Assembly (NCBI RefSeq): GCF_000292915.1
Contig: NC_018514.1
Location: forward strand, 2,790,001 to 2,854,000
Source of the DNA: Burkholderia cepacia GG4
GTDB taxonomy: Bacteria > Pseudomonadota > Gammaproteobacteria > Burkholderiales > Burkholderiaceae
Length of the DNA: 64,000 nucleotides
Direction: 5' to 3'
Part shown: piece after piece, positions 1 to 8,815 of the stretch
Numbering within the stretch: the first letter of the stretch is position 1
Layout: the number at the start of each line of letters is the position of its first letter
Program-made: the position numbers and the translations under genes
The notes under the pieces: generated by a model
Told to the model about the DNA's origin: nothing
Database searches by the model: none
Seen by the model: the letters and a program-made list of their open reading frames with translations, nothing else

Positions 1-164
1 TGCTCGAAGGTACCGACGCGTGCTTTGCGCCGGTGCTGAGCGTGGCCGACGCGGTGGAGCATCCGCACAATGCGGCGCGCGGGATTTACCGTACCGACGC
101 GAATGGCAATATTCGGGCGCGCGTGGCGCCGCGGTTCCTGCCGTTGACGGGGGAAAAGGGTTGA
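1..164 (+). CDS. CaiB/BaiF-family CoA transferase (alpha-methylacyl-CoA racemase-like), C-terminal fragment
   Basis: Only the last 54 codons are in the window; the first full codon is at position 3 and the TGA is at 162-164. The readable tail (LEGTDACFAPVLS, then HPHNAARG and APRFLP) matches the C-terminal end of family III CoA transferases of the CaiB/BaiF and alpha-methylacyl-CoA racemase type, which move CoA between carboxylic acids or epimerise 2-methylacyl-CoA thioesters. The catalytic Asp lies upstream of the window, so substrate and exact subfamily cannot be judged. The family call is firm from the TDACFAPVLS and HPHN.ARG blocks; the function is inferred from family only. Confidence 0.8.
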   Translation, partial: LEGTDACFAPVLSVADAVEHPHNAARGIYRTDANGNIRARVAPRFLPLTGEKG

Positions 165-559
165 GCGTCCCGGAATTGGATGCATTCCGGACTAAGCAAT
201 GCTGTTTTATCTCAATTCGACACTGCACCAAACCCAATGAAGGAACTAGCGGTGCCACCGGCTACCAGTGCATGTCACGACGATGAGTTGCGAGCCGTCG
301 CCGGTGCAAATCGAACCGAGCACGAGCCGAAGTCCGAGCATTCCGGTGAATGACAGGATGACGGCTGGCCGGCCGCATCGAGCTATGGGTGGCAAGAAGA
401 ATAATTCGCGCCATTTAGGGAATATTCGTACCGCGGTGGGGACATTTACGGAGATTTTGGCGTCGAGTCGGACGGGAAGGCAGTACACGTCGAAGTCGCG
501 CGGAACCGCATCAGGACACGGCGTAAGACTCGCCGAAACACCTCATCGGCGCACCGGAC
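165..559. other. Intergenic stretch without a recognisable gene
   Basis: Nearly 400 bases separate the CoA-transferase end from the convergent thioesterase gene. The stretch is richer in A and T than its surroundings, notably around 390-470. The open frames in it give low-complexity or unrelated peptides with no ribosome binding site. A reverse frame near 250-490 has a hydrophobic run but no recognisable family. I see no terminator with a T tract and no operator. It could be decayed coding sequence, but nothing proves this. Confidence 0.5.
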
Positions 560-1003
560 TCACGCCGTTTCCTCCGGCGCATCCGGCATCTTGCCGTCGC
601 CGACGCGGTTGATCGTGCCTTGTGCGATCGCGACGAGCCGCTCGTGATCGCCGTCGATGACGAACACATGACATTGGCAGGTCGCCTGGTGCCGGCCCGC
701 GTAGACGACCTTTGCGCGCGCGACGAGCGTGCCGCTGACGGCCGGCCTCAGGTAGTTGATCTTGTATTCGGCGGTGATGACGCGCGGGCCGAGCACGAGC
801 GCGCCGGCGAACGTCAGCGCGTTGTCGGCGAGATAGCCGATCACGCCGCCGTGCACGAAGCCGTGCTGCTGCCGCAACTCTTCCCGTACGGGCAGGCACA
901 GCGACACCTCGTTGTCGCCGATGTGCATCAGCTCCGTGCCCAGCAGCATGCTGAACGGTTGCGCGCGCAATGCGCCGCGCGCGTGGTCCGTGATGTCCGT
1001 CAT
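560..1003 (-). CDS. PaaI-like hotdog-fold thioesterase
   Basis: The 147-residue product has the length and pattern of a single hotdog-domain acyl-CoA thioesterase. The block QQHGFVHGGVIGYLADNA (about residues 45-62) is the usual PaaI/4HBT signature around the long central helix, and the following strands (ITAEYKINYLRPA) fit the fold. Such enzymes hydrolyse aryl- or acyl-CoA thioesters in the cytoplasm. The start at 1003 is supported by GAGGAAAG a few bases upstream. The gene is divergent from the chemotaxis receptor. The substrate cannot be read from sequence. Confidence 0.88.
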   Translation of the reverse strand: MTDITDHARGALRAQPFSMLLGTELMHIGDNEVSLCLPVREELRQQHGFVHGGVIGYLADNALTFAGALVLGPRVITAEYKINYLRPAVSGTLVARAKVVYAGRHQATCQCHVFVIDGDHERLVAIAQGTINRVGDGKMPDAPEETA

Positions 1004-1270
1004 CGACTTTCCTCACAATGCGTGTCCGCTTGCGCTGAACTCTAGGAAGGGGGCTGCGGATAAGCAAGGAAATTCGTCCGCGTTTCTTGCGATTGCCGAT
1101 GCGGTGCGACGCGATTATTGCGTCGAATGTGGGCATTGTCCTCGTTTGCGGGCGATTCGGCGGAAAAGACGGCGCCCCTGACCGGCCGTCTCTAAAGTCC
1201 GACGAAGAAATGCCGCTAATGCCGGGGCATTGTTCATTGCTCCATCGTCGGCTCTCCAGGAATCTCCCCC

Positions 1271-2896
1271 ATGTTCGGAAAAATCAAGCTCGCGTCGGGT
1301 CTGCTCGGCGTGTTGACCGTGTTTTGCCTCTTCCTGTTCGCGATCGAGGCGCTCGGCTTCTGGGCGCTCGCGTCGACGCGCAGCGGCGTCGACGATCTGT
1401 CGAACGTCGCGATTTCGCAGGTCGACGCGGCCAGCCAGGCGACCGAGCGCCTGCTCGACGCGCGCGTCAACCTGTCGCGCGCCGGCACGCGGATGGTGCG
1501 CGGCGGCCCGAAGCCCGACGACATCATCCGTCATGCGAGCGCGTCGCTCGCCGAAGCGGACAAGGCGTTCGCCGCGCTGACGGCCGCGCAGCCCGTCGAC
1601 GAAACGAACCGCGCACGCGTCGCGGCGCTCGCCGAGCGCTATCGCGCGCTGCGCGGCGCGCTGGGCGAACTCGTGCAATTCCTCGACGCCGACAACATCC
1701 AGGCGTTCCTCGACCAGCCGACGCAAGGCTTCCAGGACGCGTACCTCGCCGAACTGCACCGCTTCGCCGATTACGGCGGCGCATCGAGCCGCGACGCGCT
1801 CGGCACGATCGACAGCGGGATGCAGTGGTTCAAGTGGGTCGGCATCGTGCTGCTGGTGGCGATGCTGGCGGCGAGCGTGGCCATCTATGCGGCCGCGCGG
1901 CGCGCGGTCGTCGCGCCGCTGGACGAAGCCGGCCGCCATTTCGAGCGGATCGCGCAGGGCCGGCTCGACGAAACCGTGCGGGCCGGCGGCGTGTTCGAGA
2001 TCGACCGGATGCTGCGCGGCCTCGCCGCGATGCAGGCAAGCATCGCGGACACCGTGCGCACGGTGCGTCACGCGTCCGACGCGATCCACCTCGGCGCGGG
2101 CGAGATCGCCGGCGGCAACGCGGACCTGTCCGCGCGGACGGGCACGCAGGCCGCGTCGCTCGAGGAAACCGCCGCGAGCATGGAGGAACTGACCGCGACC
2201 GTCCGCCAGAATACCGACAGCGCGCGCGCGGCCAGCGCGCTGGCCGACGCGGCGCTCGACGCGACGCGCCACGGCGGCGGCGTGGTCGACAGCGTGATCG
2301 ACCGGATGCGCGGCATTGCGCAGAGCTCGGGACGGATCGCAGAGATCATTTCGGTGATCGACGGCATCGCGTTCCAGACCAACATCCTCGCGCTGAACGC
2401 GGCGGTCGAGGCCGCGCGGGCCGGCGAGCAAGGCCGCGGTTTCGCGGTGGTCGCGGGCGAAGTGCGCTCGCTCGCGCAGCGCAGCGCGCAATCGGCGAAG
2501 GAGATCAAGGCGTTGATCGAGGAATCGGTCGCGCAGATCGACGGCGGCTCGGAGCTCGTCGAGCGTGCCGGCGACGCGATGCGGACGGTGTCGGCGTCGA
2601 TCACACGGGTCGTGCAGACGATGTCGGAGATCACGGCCGCGTCGGTCGAGCAGAGCGTCGGCATCGAGCAGGTGAACCAGGCCGTCACGCAGATGGATCA
2701 GCTGACACAGCAGAACGCGGCACTGGTGGAGGAGGTCGCGGCGGCGGCCGCGTCGCTGAACGACCAGACCGCGCACCTGATGCAGGCGGTGTCGGTGTTC
2801 GAACTGGGCGACGCGCGCGCCGGTCGCGGTGTGCGTGATGCGGGCGCGGCGTCGTTCGACGGCGCGGGTTACGAACCGGCCGGCAGCGCCGCGTAG
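1271..2896 (+). CDS. Methyl-accepting chemotaxis protein
   Basis: A 541-residue transmembrane chemoreceptor. A first membrane helix lies at about residues 8-31, followed by a roughly 150-residue periplasmic helical sensor, a second helix near 183-207, a HAMP linker, and a long cytoplasmic coiled coil. The hairpin tip, with [20 protein letters not shown] and [17 protein letters not shown], is the highly conserved region that contacts CheA and CheW. There is no C-terminal pentapeptide tether for CheR; the protein ends in EPAGSAA. The ligand is unknown. Its 3' end runs 28 bases into the convergent epimerase gene, an antisense overlap of both coding ends. Confidence 0.95.
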   Translation: MFGKIKLASGLLGVLTVFCLFLFAIEALGFWALASTRSGVDDLSNVAISQVDAASQATERLLDARVNLSRAGTRMVRGGPKPDDIIRHASASLAEADKAFAALTAAQPVDETNRARVAALAERYRALRGALGELVQFLDADNIQAFLDQPTQGFQDAYLAELHRFADYGGASSRDALGTIDSGMQWFKWVGIVLLVAMLAASVAIYAAARRAVVAPLDEAGRHFERIAQGRLDETVRAGGVFEIDRMLRGLAAMQASIADTVRTVRHASDAIHLGAGEIAGGNADLSARTGTQAASLEETAASMEELTATVRQNTDSARAASALADAALDATRHGGGVVDSVIDRMRGIAQSSGRIAEIISVIDGIAFQTNILALNAAVEAARAGEQGRGFAVVAGEVRSLAQRSAQSAKEIKALIEESVAQIDGGSELVERAGDAMRTVSASITRVVQTMSEITAASVEQSVGIEQVNQAVTQMDQLTQQNAALVEEVAAAAASLNDQTAHLMQAVSVFELGDARAGRGVRDAGAASFDGAGYEPAGSAA

Positions 2897-3978
2897 GCGG
2901 TCGCGAGGTGGTAGGGCGTCGTCGACGGCATGTCGGCGCGCGACACCTGCCCGTCCGCCGTCTTGCACTCGAACCAGCCGCGCGGATGCAGGAAGCGCGC
3001 GGCGAAGCGCTCGATCTGCTGCGCGAGCGGCGCGGACGCCGGCGTGCCGCCGTGCGTCGCGAGCGCGCGCAGGTATTCGGTCTGCGCCCAGATCCGCTGC
3101 GTGCTGTCGAGGCACGCGCCTTGCGCGTCCACTGCCGCGCACACGGCACCCGTCTGCGCATCGATCCCGTGCTGCTCGGCGAACGCGAACGCCCGCGCGA
3201 GCGCGTCAGGGAGCCCGGTTTGCGCGAGCCGTGCACCGGCCGCATCGACCAGATAGAACCATTCGAATTGATGGCCGGGCTCGAAGCGGTTGTCGGCCGC
3301 ACCGAGCGGCAGCTCGGCGACGCAGCCGGTCGCCGTATCGACGAACGTGCGCTCGACGGCCTGTGCGGTGTGCGCCAGCGCATCGTCGAACGCCGCGTCG
3401 CCGAACGCATCGGCCGCTGCGAGCCACGCTTCGGTCAGGTGCATCAGCGGGTTCTGCAGCGCGCCGCTGCCCGATGACGAGAAATCGGCGTGACGTGCGG
3501 CGTCGAGCAGCGCGTTGCCCGGTTGCGGCGCGAAGCGGTCCTGGATCAGCGCGGCGGTTTCCTCGGCGACCGTGCGCGCCGCGGCGTCGCCCGACGCCGC
3601 ATGCCAGGCGGCACACGCGAACACAATGAACGCATGTGTGTAGAGGTCTTTCGTCGTGTCGAGCGGCGCGCCTTGCGCGTCGACGCTGTAGAACCAGCCG
3701 CCGTGGCGCGGGTCGCGGAAGCGGCTGCACAGCGAGTCGAACAGCGTGGCCGCGTGCGCGGTGTTGCCGGCCTGCGCGAACACGAACAGTTGCCGCGCAC
3801 ATGCCATGGCGCGATAACGGGTGGCGGGCAGCGGTGCGTGGCTGGCCGGATCGACGGCCTCGAACGGCAGCCGTAGTGTCTGGTTGAACCCTGAACCCTG
3901 CCAGATCGGCAAGATGACGTGCGCAAAATGGTCGCGCAATCGGGCGGTCTGGGTGGAAGCGGAATCGGGAACGGACAT
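2869..3978 (-). CDS. AGE-family sugar epimerase/isomerase
   Basis: The 369-residue product belongs to the N-acylglucosamine 2-epimerase (AGE) / mannose isomerase superfamily, an alpha6/alpha6 barrel. Supporting blocks are [55 protein letters not shown] and QTEYLRAL, which carry the conserved active-site His and Glu/Arg positions. I chose MSVPDSAST as the start; the frame is open a further 25 codons, but that extension is Arg/Pro-rich and unlike the family. The likely reaction is reversible aldose-ketose or 2-epimer interconversion (mannose, glucose or N-acyl sugar), but the substrate is not decidable here. It is divergent from mgtC. Confidence 0.9.
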   Translation of the reverse strand: MSVPDSASTQTARLRDHFAHVILPIWQGSGFNQTLRLPFEAVDPASHAPLPATRYRAMACARQLFVFAQAGNTAHAATLFDSLCSRFRDPRHGGWFYSVDAQGAPLDTTKDLYTHAFIVFACAAWHAASGDAAARTVAEETAALIQDRFAPQPGNALLDAARHADFSSSGSGALQNPLMHLTEAWLAAADAFGDAAFDDALAHTAQAVERTFVDTATGCVAELPLGAADNRFEPGHQFEWFYLVDAAGARLAQTGLPDALARAFAFAEQHGIDAQTGAVCAAVDAQGACLDSTQRIWAQTEYLRALATHGGTPASAPLAQQIERFAARFLHPRGWFECKTADGQVSRADMPSTTPYHLATAYAALPAGS

Positions 3979-4089
3979 GGCGGGGTTGAGCGCTTGGATC
4001 GAGTCGAGTCGGCGCGGCCCGGAGCGGCGCGGCCGGGGCCAAGGATATAACATTCCGCGCGGCCGTCCTCAAAAAAGGAGATAAATCGC

Positions 4090-4788
4090 ATGCTGAGCAA
4101 CCGGGAACTCGTGATGCGACTGGTTCTCGCGGCGGCGCCCGGCAGCGTCATCGGCTTCGAGCGCGAGCGCCTTTCATGGGCGGCGGGCCTGCGCACGCAC
4201 ATGCTGGTCTGCGTCGGCTCGACGCTCATCACGATCGTGTCGGCATTCGGTTTCGCCGATGTGCTCGGCAGCAGCGAACACATCGTGCTCGATCCGTCGC
4301 GGATCGCCGCGCAGCTGGTGTCTGGCATCGGTTTCCTCGGCGCGGGCTCGATCCTGCTGCGCGGCGAGATCGTGCGCCGGCTGACGACGGCCGCGAGCCT
4401 GTGGTCGGTCGCCGCGATCGGCCTCGAGGTGGACGGCGGCTGGTACGTCGCAGCGATTTCTGCGACGATCATCATCCTGATCATCCTGGCCGGCATCAAG
4501 CCGCTCGAGCGGCGCTACTTCACGGTGCGGCAGCGCCGCCAGCTTGCGCTGGCGGTGGTGAGCGGCACTCTGACGTTCGATGCGCTGCACGCGGCGCTCG
4601 GCCCCGACAGCGCGCGTGTGAAGCAGTTCATCGTGCAGCGCGCCGACGACACGGGCGAGCACGACGAAGCGTGCATCGCGCTCGGGCGCGTGTCGGATCT
4701 GGAGTATCGCGCGATCTGCGACAAGCTGCGCGGGCTGTCGTGCGTTACGCGCTGCGAGGAAGGCAGCGGATTGTCGGACGACGAATAG
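4090..4788 (+). CDS. mgtC: MgtC/SapB-family membrane protein
   Basis: A 232-residue inner-membrane protein with the MgtC N-terminal domain: GSVIGFERERLSWAAGLRTHMLVCVGS (in two adjoining blocks), then GIGFLGAGSILL and RRLTTAASLWSVAAIGL, which are the family hallmarks. Four to five membrane helices are followed by a soluble C-terminal domain from about residue 145 that resembles an ACT-like fold. MgtC proteins are needed in several pathogens for growth at low magnesium and inside macrophages, and some act on the F1Fo ATP synthase; the role here is inferred. A purine-rich AAAAAGGAG lies just upstream of the start. No Mg2+ leader element or mgtA/B gene is nearby. Confidence 0.9.
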   Translation: MLSNRELVMRLVLAAAPGSVIGFERERLSWAAGLRTHMLVCVGSTLITIVSAFGFADVLGSSEHIVLDPSRIAAQLVSGIGFLGAGSILLRGEIVRRLTTAASLWSVAAIGLEVDGGWYVAAISATIIILIILAGIKPLERRYFTVRQRRQLALAVVSGTLTFDALHAALGPDSARVKQFIVQRADDTGEHDEACIALGRVSDLEYRAICDKLRGLSCVTRCEEGSGLSDDE

Positions 4789-4892
4789 ACGGCATCGGAA
4801 CGGCCGGATCGGCGATCGGTCATGCGACAATGGCTGGTCACTGATTCCGTTCGACATCCGGTTCCGCGTTCGCGGGCCTGTAATCCGACTCC

Positions 4893-6296
4893 ATGACCGA
4901 ATCCGTTTCCCTGCCTCGCTCCCATTCCCATTCCAACCGTTCGTCGGCCCGTTCGCGTCCGCGCGCAGTCGCGGCCGTGAGCGACACGTCCGCGAAGGCC
5001 ACCGTGCGGCCCGGCAACGCGCCGGCCGGCGATTCGCCGCGCGACGAACGCACGCTCGACCTGTTCGGCGATCCGGTGTTCGAGCCGGCCGCGCGTGCGT
5101 CGGTCGTCGCGCGCGATGACGCGGTGGCGGATGTCGAGACGGTGGCGGCCGTCGCGGACGGCGAGCATGCCCGTCGGCAGGCGACGCTAGATGGCTTCGC
5201 TGCGACCGGCGGCGTTGCCGGTGAGGTGGAGCAGGCTTCCGACACCGCGCCGACGACAGTGTCTGCATCGACGCGCGGCAACGGGGATGGGATCGACGCC
5301 GACGCCGATGTCGTGCGCGCTGCCGCTGCCGACGCAAAGGCGCTCGACGATGCGCGGCAGTCTGATGGCGTCATCGCGACTGCAGCCGGCGAGCCAGTCA
5401 CTGATGGCGGCCAGGCGAAGGCCGGCAGCGTGTCGGAAACTGGCCACGTGGCCGAGACGCAAACCGATCGCTCCGTTGCGATCGACAGTGCGGAGAGCGG
5501 TGCGGTCGAGGCAGTTATCGGCGACCGTCCCGTGAAAGCAGGCGGCGAGGCCGACGCTGCCGCAGCGCCGGTCACGCAGGATGAAGCAGTGCGGACGCCC
5601 GGCGAGACCGCGAAAGGGCGGCGTGCCGCCTCGGGCGGCAAGCGCCGGGCGGCCGCCGGCGCACGCGCAGCGGCATCGGTGCGCAGCGCACCGGAAGAGG
5701 CGGCTGTCGGCGCCGAGCCGGAATCGACCGCACCTCAGCACACTGCGCCATCCGCCGAACCGCTTTCAACCGCCGAACCTGTCGATTCCGCCGCTGCCGC
5801 AACTGCCGCGCAAGCAGTTGCAGCGTCGGCATCGCCGGCCGTGCAGCCGGTGGCATCCGCGGCGTCGTTCGTGACGAAGCCGTCGGCCGACGGCGCACAA
5901 TCAACCGCACCGAGCGCGCCGGTCTTCGATCCCGACACCCACCTGCGCCCGCTGTCGAACCGGCTCGCCACCCTGCAGGCTGAGACGGCCAACCTGAAGC
6001 AGGCTGCGGATCGCGAGATGCGTCGCGTCAACCGGCTGCTGCTGGCGCTGGCGACCGTCGTCTTCGCGGGGCTCGTCACGCTGGTGCTGCAAACGCGGCA
6101 GATCGCGCAACTGAAACAGGATCTGGACACCCGGCAACAGCGGATCGACCGGCTGGCTGCCGATCTGTCGACCCAGCAGGCCACGCTGATGACGCTCGCG
6201 GAACACCACGAAGCGATGCTGTCGCAGGTCGACCGGCTTCAGCGCAACGCGAATCGCGAGGCGGCAGCGGCGAAGCGCGCGCGTCGAACCCGTTAA
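4893..6296 (+). CDS. Ala-rich tail-anchored-like membrane protein with C-terminal coiled coil
   Basis: I recognise no family. About 370 N-terminal residues are low-complexity (Ala, Val, Asp, Glu, Thr) and probably disordered; one membrane helix follows (NRLLLALATVVFAGLVTLVL, near residues 380-399), then about 65 residues of heptad-rich sequence (QIAQLKQDLDTRQQRIDRL) and a basic end. With positive charge before the helix and no signal peptide, the disordered part should be cytoplasmic and the coiled coil periplasmic, but this is prediction. Codon usage is looser than in neighbours around 5200-5850. The start lacks a clear Shine-Dalgarno, so an internal start is possible. Confidence 0.7.
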   Translation: MTESVSLPRSHSHSNRSSARSRPRAVAAVSDTSAKATVRPGNAPAGDSPRDERTLDLFGDPVFEPAARASVVARDDAVADVETVAAVADGEHARRQATLDGFAATGGVAGEVEQASDTAPTTVSASTRGNGDGIDADADVVRAAAADAKALDDARQSDGVIATAAGEPVTDGGQAKAGSVSETGHVAETQTDRSVAIDSAESGAVEAVIGDRPVKAGGEADAAAAPVTQDEAVRTPGETAKGRRAASGGKRRAAAGARAAASVRSAPEEAAVGAEPESTAPQHTAPSAEPLSTAEPVDSAAAATAAQAVAASASPAVQPVASAASFVTKPSADGAQSTAPSAPVFDPDTHLRPLSNRLATLQAETANLKQAADREMRRVNRLLLALATVVFAGLVTLVLQTRQIAQLKQDLDTRQQRIDRLAADLSTQQATLMTLAEHHEAMLSQVDRLQRNANREAAAAKRARRTR

Positions 6297-6392
6297 ATAT
6301 TCCGACCCTACCTGTAAACCCAGAGCGGGCAAGGCTCGCGATTCCGGCCCGTGCGTCGGCGGCGGCACGGGGGCGGCGTGCTGGCAGAGTTC

Positions 6393-6434
6393 AGGGAAAA
6401 CCCTTAGAATAGAGTTCATCTAAGGGAAAACCCT
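6393..6434. promoter_or_regulatory. Pair of AGGGAAAACCCT motifs
   Basis: The 12-mer AGGGAAAACCCT (4-bp inverted arms around AAAA) occurs exactly at 6393-6404 and 6423-6434, 30 bp apart start to start, about three helical turns on the same face. The same 12-mer occurs once more in the window at 18119-18130, also just upstream of a small gene. The position 25-66 bp upstream of the small ORF suggests a regulator site. The cognate protein is unknown to me. Confidence 0.5.
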
Positions 6435-6458
6435 AGCGCCATCTGTCAGGAGTCTCAC

Positions 6459-6713
6459 ATGAGCTTCATTCTTGCCCTGCTGCAAAAGATCGACGACCTG
6501 TTCGTCTCCCCGCACCTGCCGCTCGACGCGGAATATTCGTACGCTGCGCGTCGCGCCGAAGCCGAGCGCCTGCGTCGTTCGAACCTCGCCTGCGTCGTTC
6601 GAACCTCGTACCGATCGTCTTGTACCGTCGCTGATTCGCCAATCGGGCGCGGTCAGATCGACTGCGCGGCGTCACGCATCCAGTCCCTTCTGGACGGACC
6701 ACGACAGCGGTAG
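6459..6713 (+). CDS. Small ORF, C-terminus rewritten by a 20-bp tandem duplication
   Basis: The ORF starts after a good CAGGAG site. The first 43 residues, to AERLRRSNL, look like a normal small protein. A perfect 20-bp tandem duplication then shifts the frame, replacing the probable native end with an unrelated tail that runs 42 bases into the 3' end of the convergent MFS gene. Deleting one repeat copy restores a 51-residue protein ending VPIVLYRR followed by TGA at 6632-6634. I do not recognise the family. Either the native short protein is disrupted here, or the duplication is an assembly error. The paired AGGGAAAACCCT motifs directly upstream suggest that the gene was regulated. Confidence 0.6.
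   Translation: MSFILALLQKIDDLFVSPHLPLDAEYSYAARRAEAERLRRSNLACVVRTSYRSSCTVADSPIGRGQIDCAASRIQSLLDGPRQR
6567..6608. repeat. Perfect 20-bp tandem duplication inside a small ORF
   Basis: The unit CGCCTGCGTCGTTCGAACCT occurs twice head to tail (6567-6586 and 6587-6606), with two more matching bases. Because 20 is not a multiple of three, it shifts the reading frame of the surrounding small gene. A single slippage event explains it. Confidence 0.95.
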
Positions 6714-7877
6714 CGTCAACAGCAGAATCGCAGCGAGCGAAAGCAGTGCCGCGGGCACGCCAGCAACGTCGCCCAGATGTCCGAACAGGACCGGCGACAG
6801 CGCGCCGGCACCGATCGTGCCGGTATAGAACAGCGCAAACGCCTGCTCGCGTTTGCCTTCGCCCGCCAGTTCGGGCACCGCACCGTACAGCACCGACGAT
6901 GTTCCGTTGAGTGCGAGCCCAAGCAACGGAAGCGCGGTCATCATCGCGAACAGCGGCGCGAATACGACGAGCACGATCAGCAGCGACGTGGCGGATTCGG
7001 TGAGCCACACCGTCTTCATCATGCCGATGCGCACGCCCAGATAGCCGCAGAGCAACTTGCCGAACGCGCCGCCGACGAATAGCAGCGCCAGCGCGATGCC
7101 GATACCGGCGGTGCCGGCGCCCTTGCTTTTCAGCAGGAACGGCAAGAACGTCAGAAAACCCATCCGCACCGCACTGTCCACGGTTCCGGTCGCGAGCAAC
7201 GCGCGCAAACCCCAGACCGATCCACGCACGGCAGCAGCCCTCGGTGCTTTGCCGCTCAGCCTGGCAGCCACGCGGTTCGGTGGAATCAGCCACGCAAGCA
7301 GGCCGGCCGAAGCGAGGCCGATCAACCCGATCAGCGTGGTGCCCGTGCGCCACGTCGCAACGGCCAGCAGCAGACCGATCGCGCCGGGTATGAGCGTCTT
7401 GCCGATATCGCCGGCGAAGTTGTATTGGGAGAGTGCTTCCTTCACGCCGCCGCCCGCGTCATAGGCGTCGCTGACCATCGAGGACGCGAGCGGATGCTGC
7501 GTGCTTGCGCCGAGTCCGGCCAGCACCAGCGCGACCATCAGTGTCGCCAGTCCGCCGGCCTGGCCCGCGATCAGGTAAGCGATGCCGGCGACGGCCGTGC
7601 CGCCTACCAGCATGGGTTCCCGCCCCCAGCGCCTTGCCGCGCGGCTCGCGAGCAGTTGGAAACCCGCCATCACCCCGGAATAGGATCCACGCAGCAGGCC
7701 GATTTGCGCGAAGTTGATCGCAAACTGTGCCTGCCAGATCGGCAGCAGCACATAGATGACGTCCGTCAGGCCGTCATGCACCGCGTGCGCACCGCAGGCG
7801 GCCCACAGCGTGCGCCGGCGCGTAGCGTCGGAAGCGTGCGTTTCTCCGACGGAAACTTCGCTATTCAGATCGCTCAT
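6672..7877 (-). CDS. MFS transporter, fosmidomycin-resistance-like
   Basis: A 401-residue, 12-helix major facilitator. The N-terminal GAHAVHDGLTDVIYVLLPIW followed by FAQIGLLRGSYSGVMAG resembles the first two helices of the Fsr (fosmidomycin resistance) subfamily, in which an H-x-x-x-D element opens the protein. Loop 2-3 carries the basic RRWGREP. The cytoplasmic N-terminus is about 25 residues. The substrate is unknown; family members export drugs or sugars. The gene stands alone, convergent with the frame-shifted small ORF, which overlaps its last 42 bases. No strong ribosome binding site precedes the chosen ATG, so the exact start is less certain. Confidence 0.85.
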   Translation of the reverse strand: MSDLNSEVSVGETHASDATRRRTLWAACGAHAVHDGLTDVIYVLLPIWQAQFAINFAQIGLLRGSYSGVMAGFQLLASRAARRWGREPMLVGGTAVAGIAYLIAGQAGGLATLMVALVLAGLGASTQHPLASSMVSDAYDAGGGVKEALSQYNFAGDIGKTLIPGAIGLLLAVATWRTGTTLIGLIGLASAGLLAWLIPPNRVAARLSGKAPRAAAVRGSVWGLRALLATGTVDSAVRMGFLTFLPFLLKSKGAGTAGIGIALALLFVGGAFGKLLCGYLGVRIGMMKTVWLTESATSLLIVLVVFAPLFAMMTALPLLGLALNGTSSVLYGAVPELAGEGKREQAFALFYTGTIGAGALSPVLFGHLGDVAGVPAALLSLAAILLLTLPLSWSVQKGLDA

Positions 7878-8142
7878 CGTTATTGTTCTGCGGAATGCCG
7901 GGAGCCGGTCATTTAATCAGAACGCAGCGGGGATGCATAGAGAATGGGCGCCGCGTGACAGGCGATCTGCCGATCCGCGCGGGCGCATCTGCATTGACAC
8001 GCCGTTCGTCGAAGGCGCGCGCGTCGCCGCCATGCGGAGTCGGCGCGGGGCAGAGGTTTTCTCGATCGGTGTCGCCGCATCGCGCGTCGGTGCGAACGTC
8101 CCGCTACACTGGAAATTCGACTTTCCTCGCGACAACCGGGCC

Positions 8143-8622
8143 ATGCTGCAGATGCGGCCGATGACGGCCGGCGAATTTCAGGCATACCGCACGCGCGCCA
8201 TCGACGGCTACGCGCGCGATCTCGTGTCATCCGGTCAGAACGCGGCCGACGACGCGGAGGGCCGGGCCCGCGCCTGTTTCGACACGCTGCTGCCCGACGG
8301 CCTGCTCACCTCCGGCCAGACCCTCGTCCTGCTGATCGACGCCGCCAGCGGCGATACGGTCGGCGACCTCTGGTACGCAATCGTGCCCGAAGGGGCGAAC
8401 CGCACGCTGTTCATCTACGACCTCGACATCGTCCCGTCCCGGCGCCGCCAGGGCTGGGCCACGCGCGCGCTCGACGCACTCGACGCCGAGGCGCGCCGCC
8501 ACGGCGTCACGGAGATCGGGCTGTCGGTGTTCAATCACAACGCGGCCGCACGTGCGCTATATCGGGCCTGTGGTTTCGCGCCGATCACGACGACGCTGAT
8601 CAAGCCGGTCGTCCCGGGCTGA
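8143..8622 (+). CDS. GNAT-family N-acetyltransferase
   Basis: The 159-residue product has the GNAT layout: an N-terminal strand-helix segment, LFIYDLDIVPSRRRQGWATRALDALD (read across two blocks; the R-R-x-x-G-W-A/G acetyl-CoA loop near residues 100-112) and NHNAAARALYRACGF near the C-terminus, the usual motif B. I start at MLQMRPMTAGEF, because the much longer upstream extension of the frame is atypical and overlaps the MFS promoter region. Such enzymes acetylate amines on small molecules or protein N-termini; the substrate is unknown. The gene is convergent with copA. Confidence 0.88.
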   Translation: MLQMRPMTAGEFQAYRTRAIDGYARDLVSSGQNAADDAEGRARACFDTLLPDGLLTSGQTLVLLIDAASGDTVGDLWYAIVPEGANRTLFIYDLDIVPSRRRQGWATRALDALDAEARRHGVTEIGLSVFNHNAAARALYRACGFAPITTTLIKPVVPG

Positions 8623-8815
8623 AGCCGTTTGCTCGTGCTTCGCCGTGGCGCGTTCCCGATGCCCCGCCAGCTTCCGCTTGTCTGCGCGGCCCGGCGCCTG
8701 CAATTCGTGCCAGCACGTGTGCATGACGGGTTGGCAAGCGCCACGACTTTCCCCATTCCCCATGCGACGAGCGCCGGACGCCCATCGGACGGTCCGGCGC
8801 GCGTCGCGGCCCGCA

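Noticed and set aside
246..488. Reverse frame with a hydrophobic run in the first gap
   Set aside because: No start signal, no recognisable family and interrupted hydrophobic pattern; not enough to call a gene.
543..1136. Long reading frames over the thioesterase and over many other genes on the opposite strand, some above 600 codons
   Set aside because: High-GC DNA gives long open antisense frames. Their products are Arg/Ala/Pro-rich with no domain signature, and they coincide with genes that have clear families.
7756..8142. Possible 129-residue N-terminal extension of the GNAT at 8143
   Set aside because: It overlaps the start of the MFS gene, is Arg-rich and unlike any GNAT N-terminus; the Met at 8143 begins a typical first strand.
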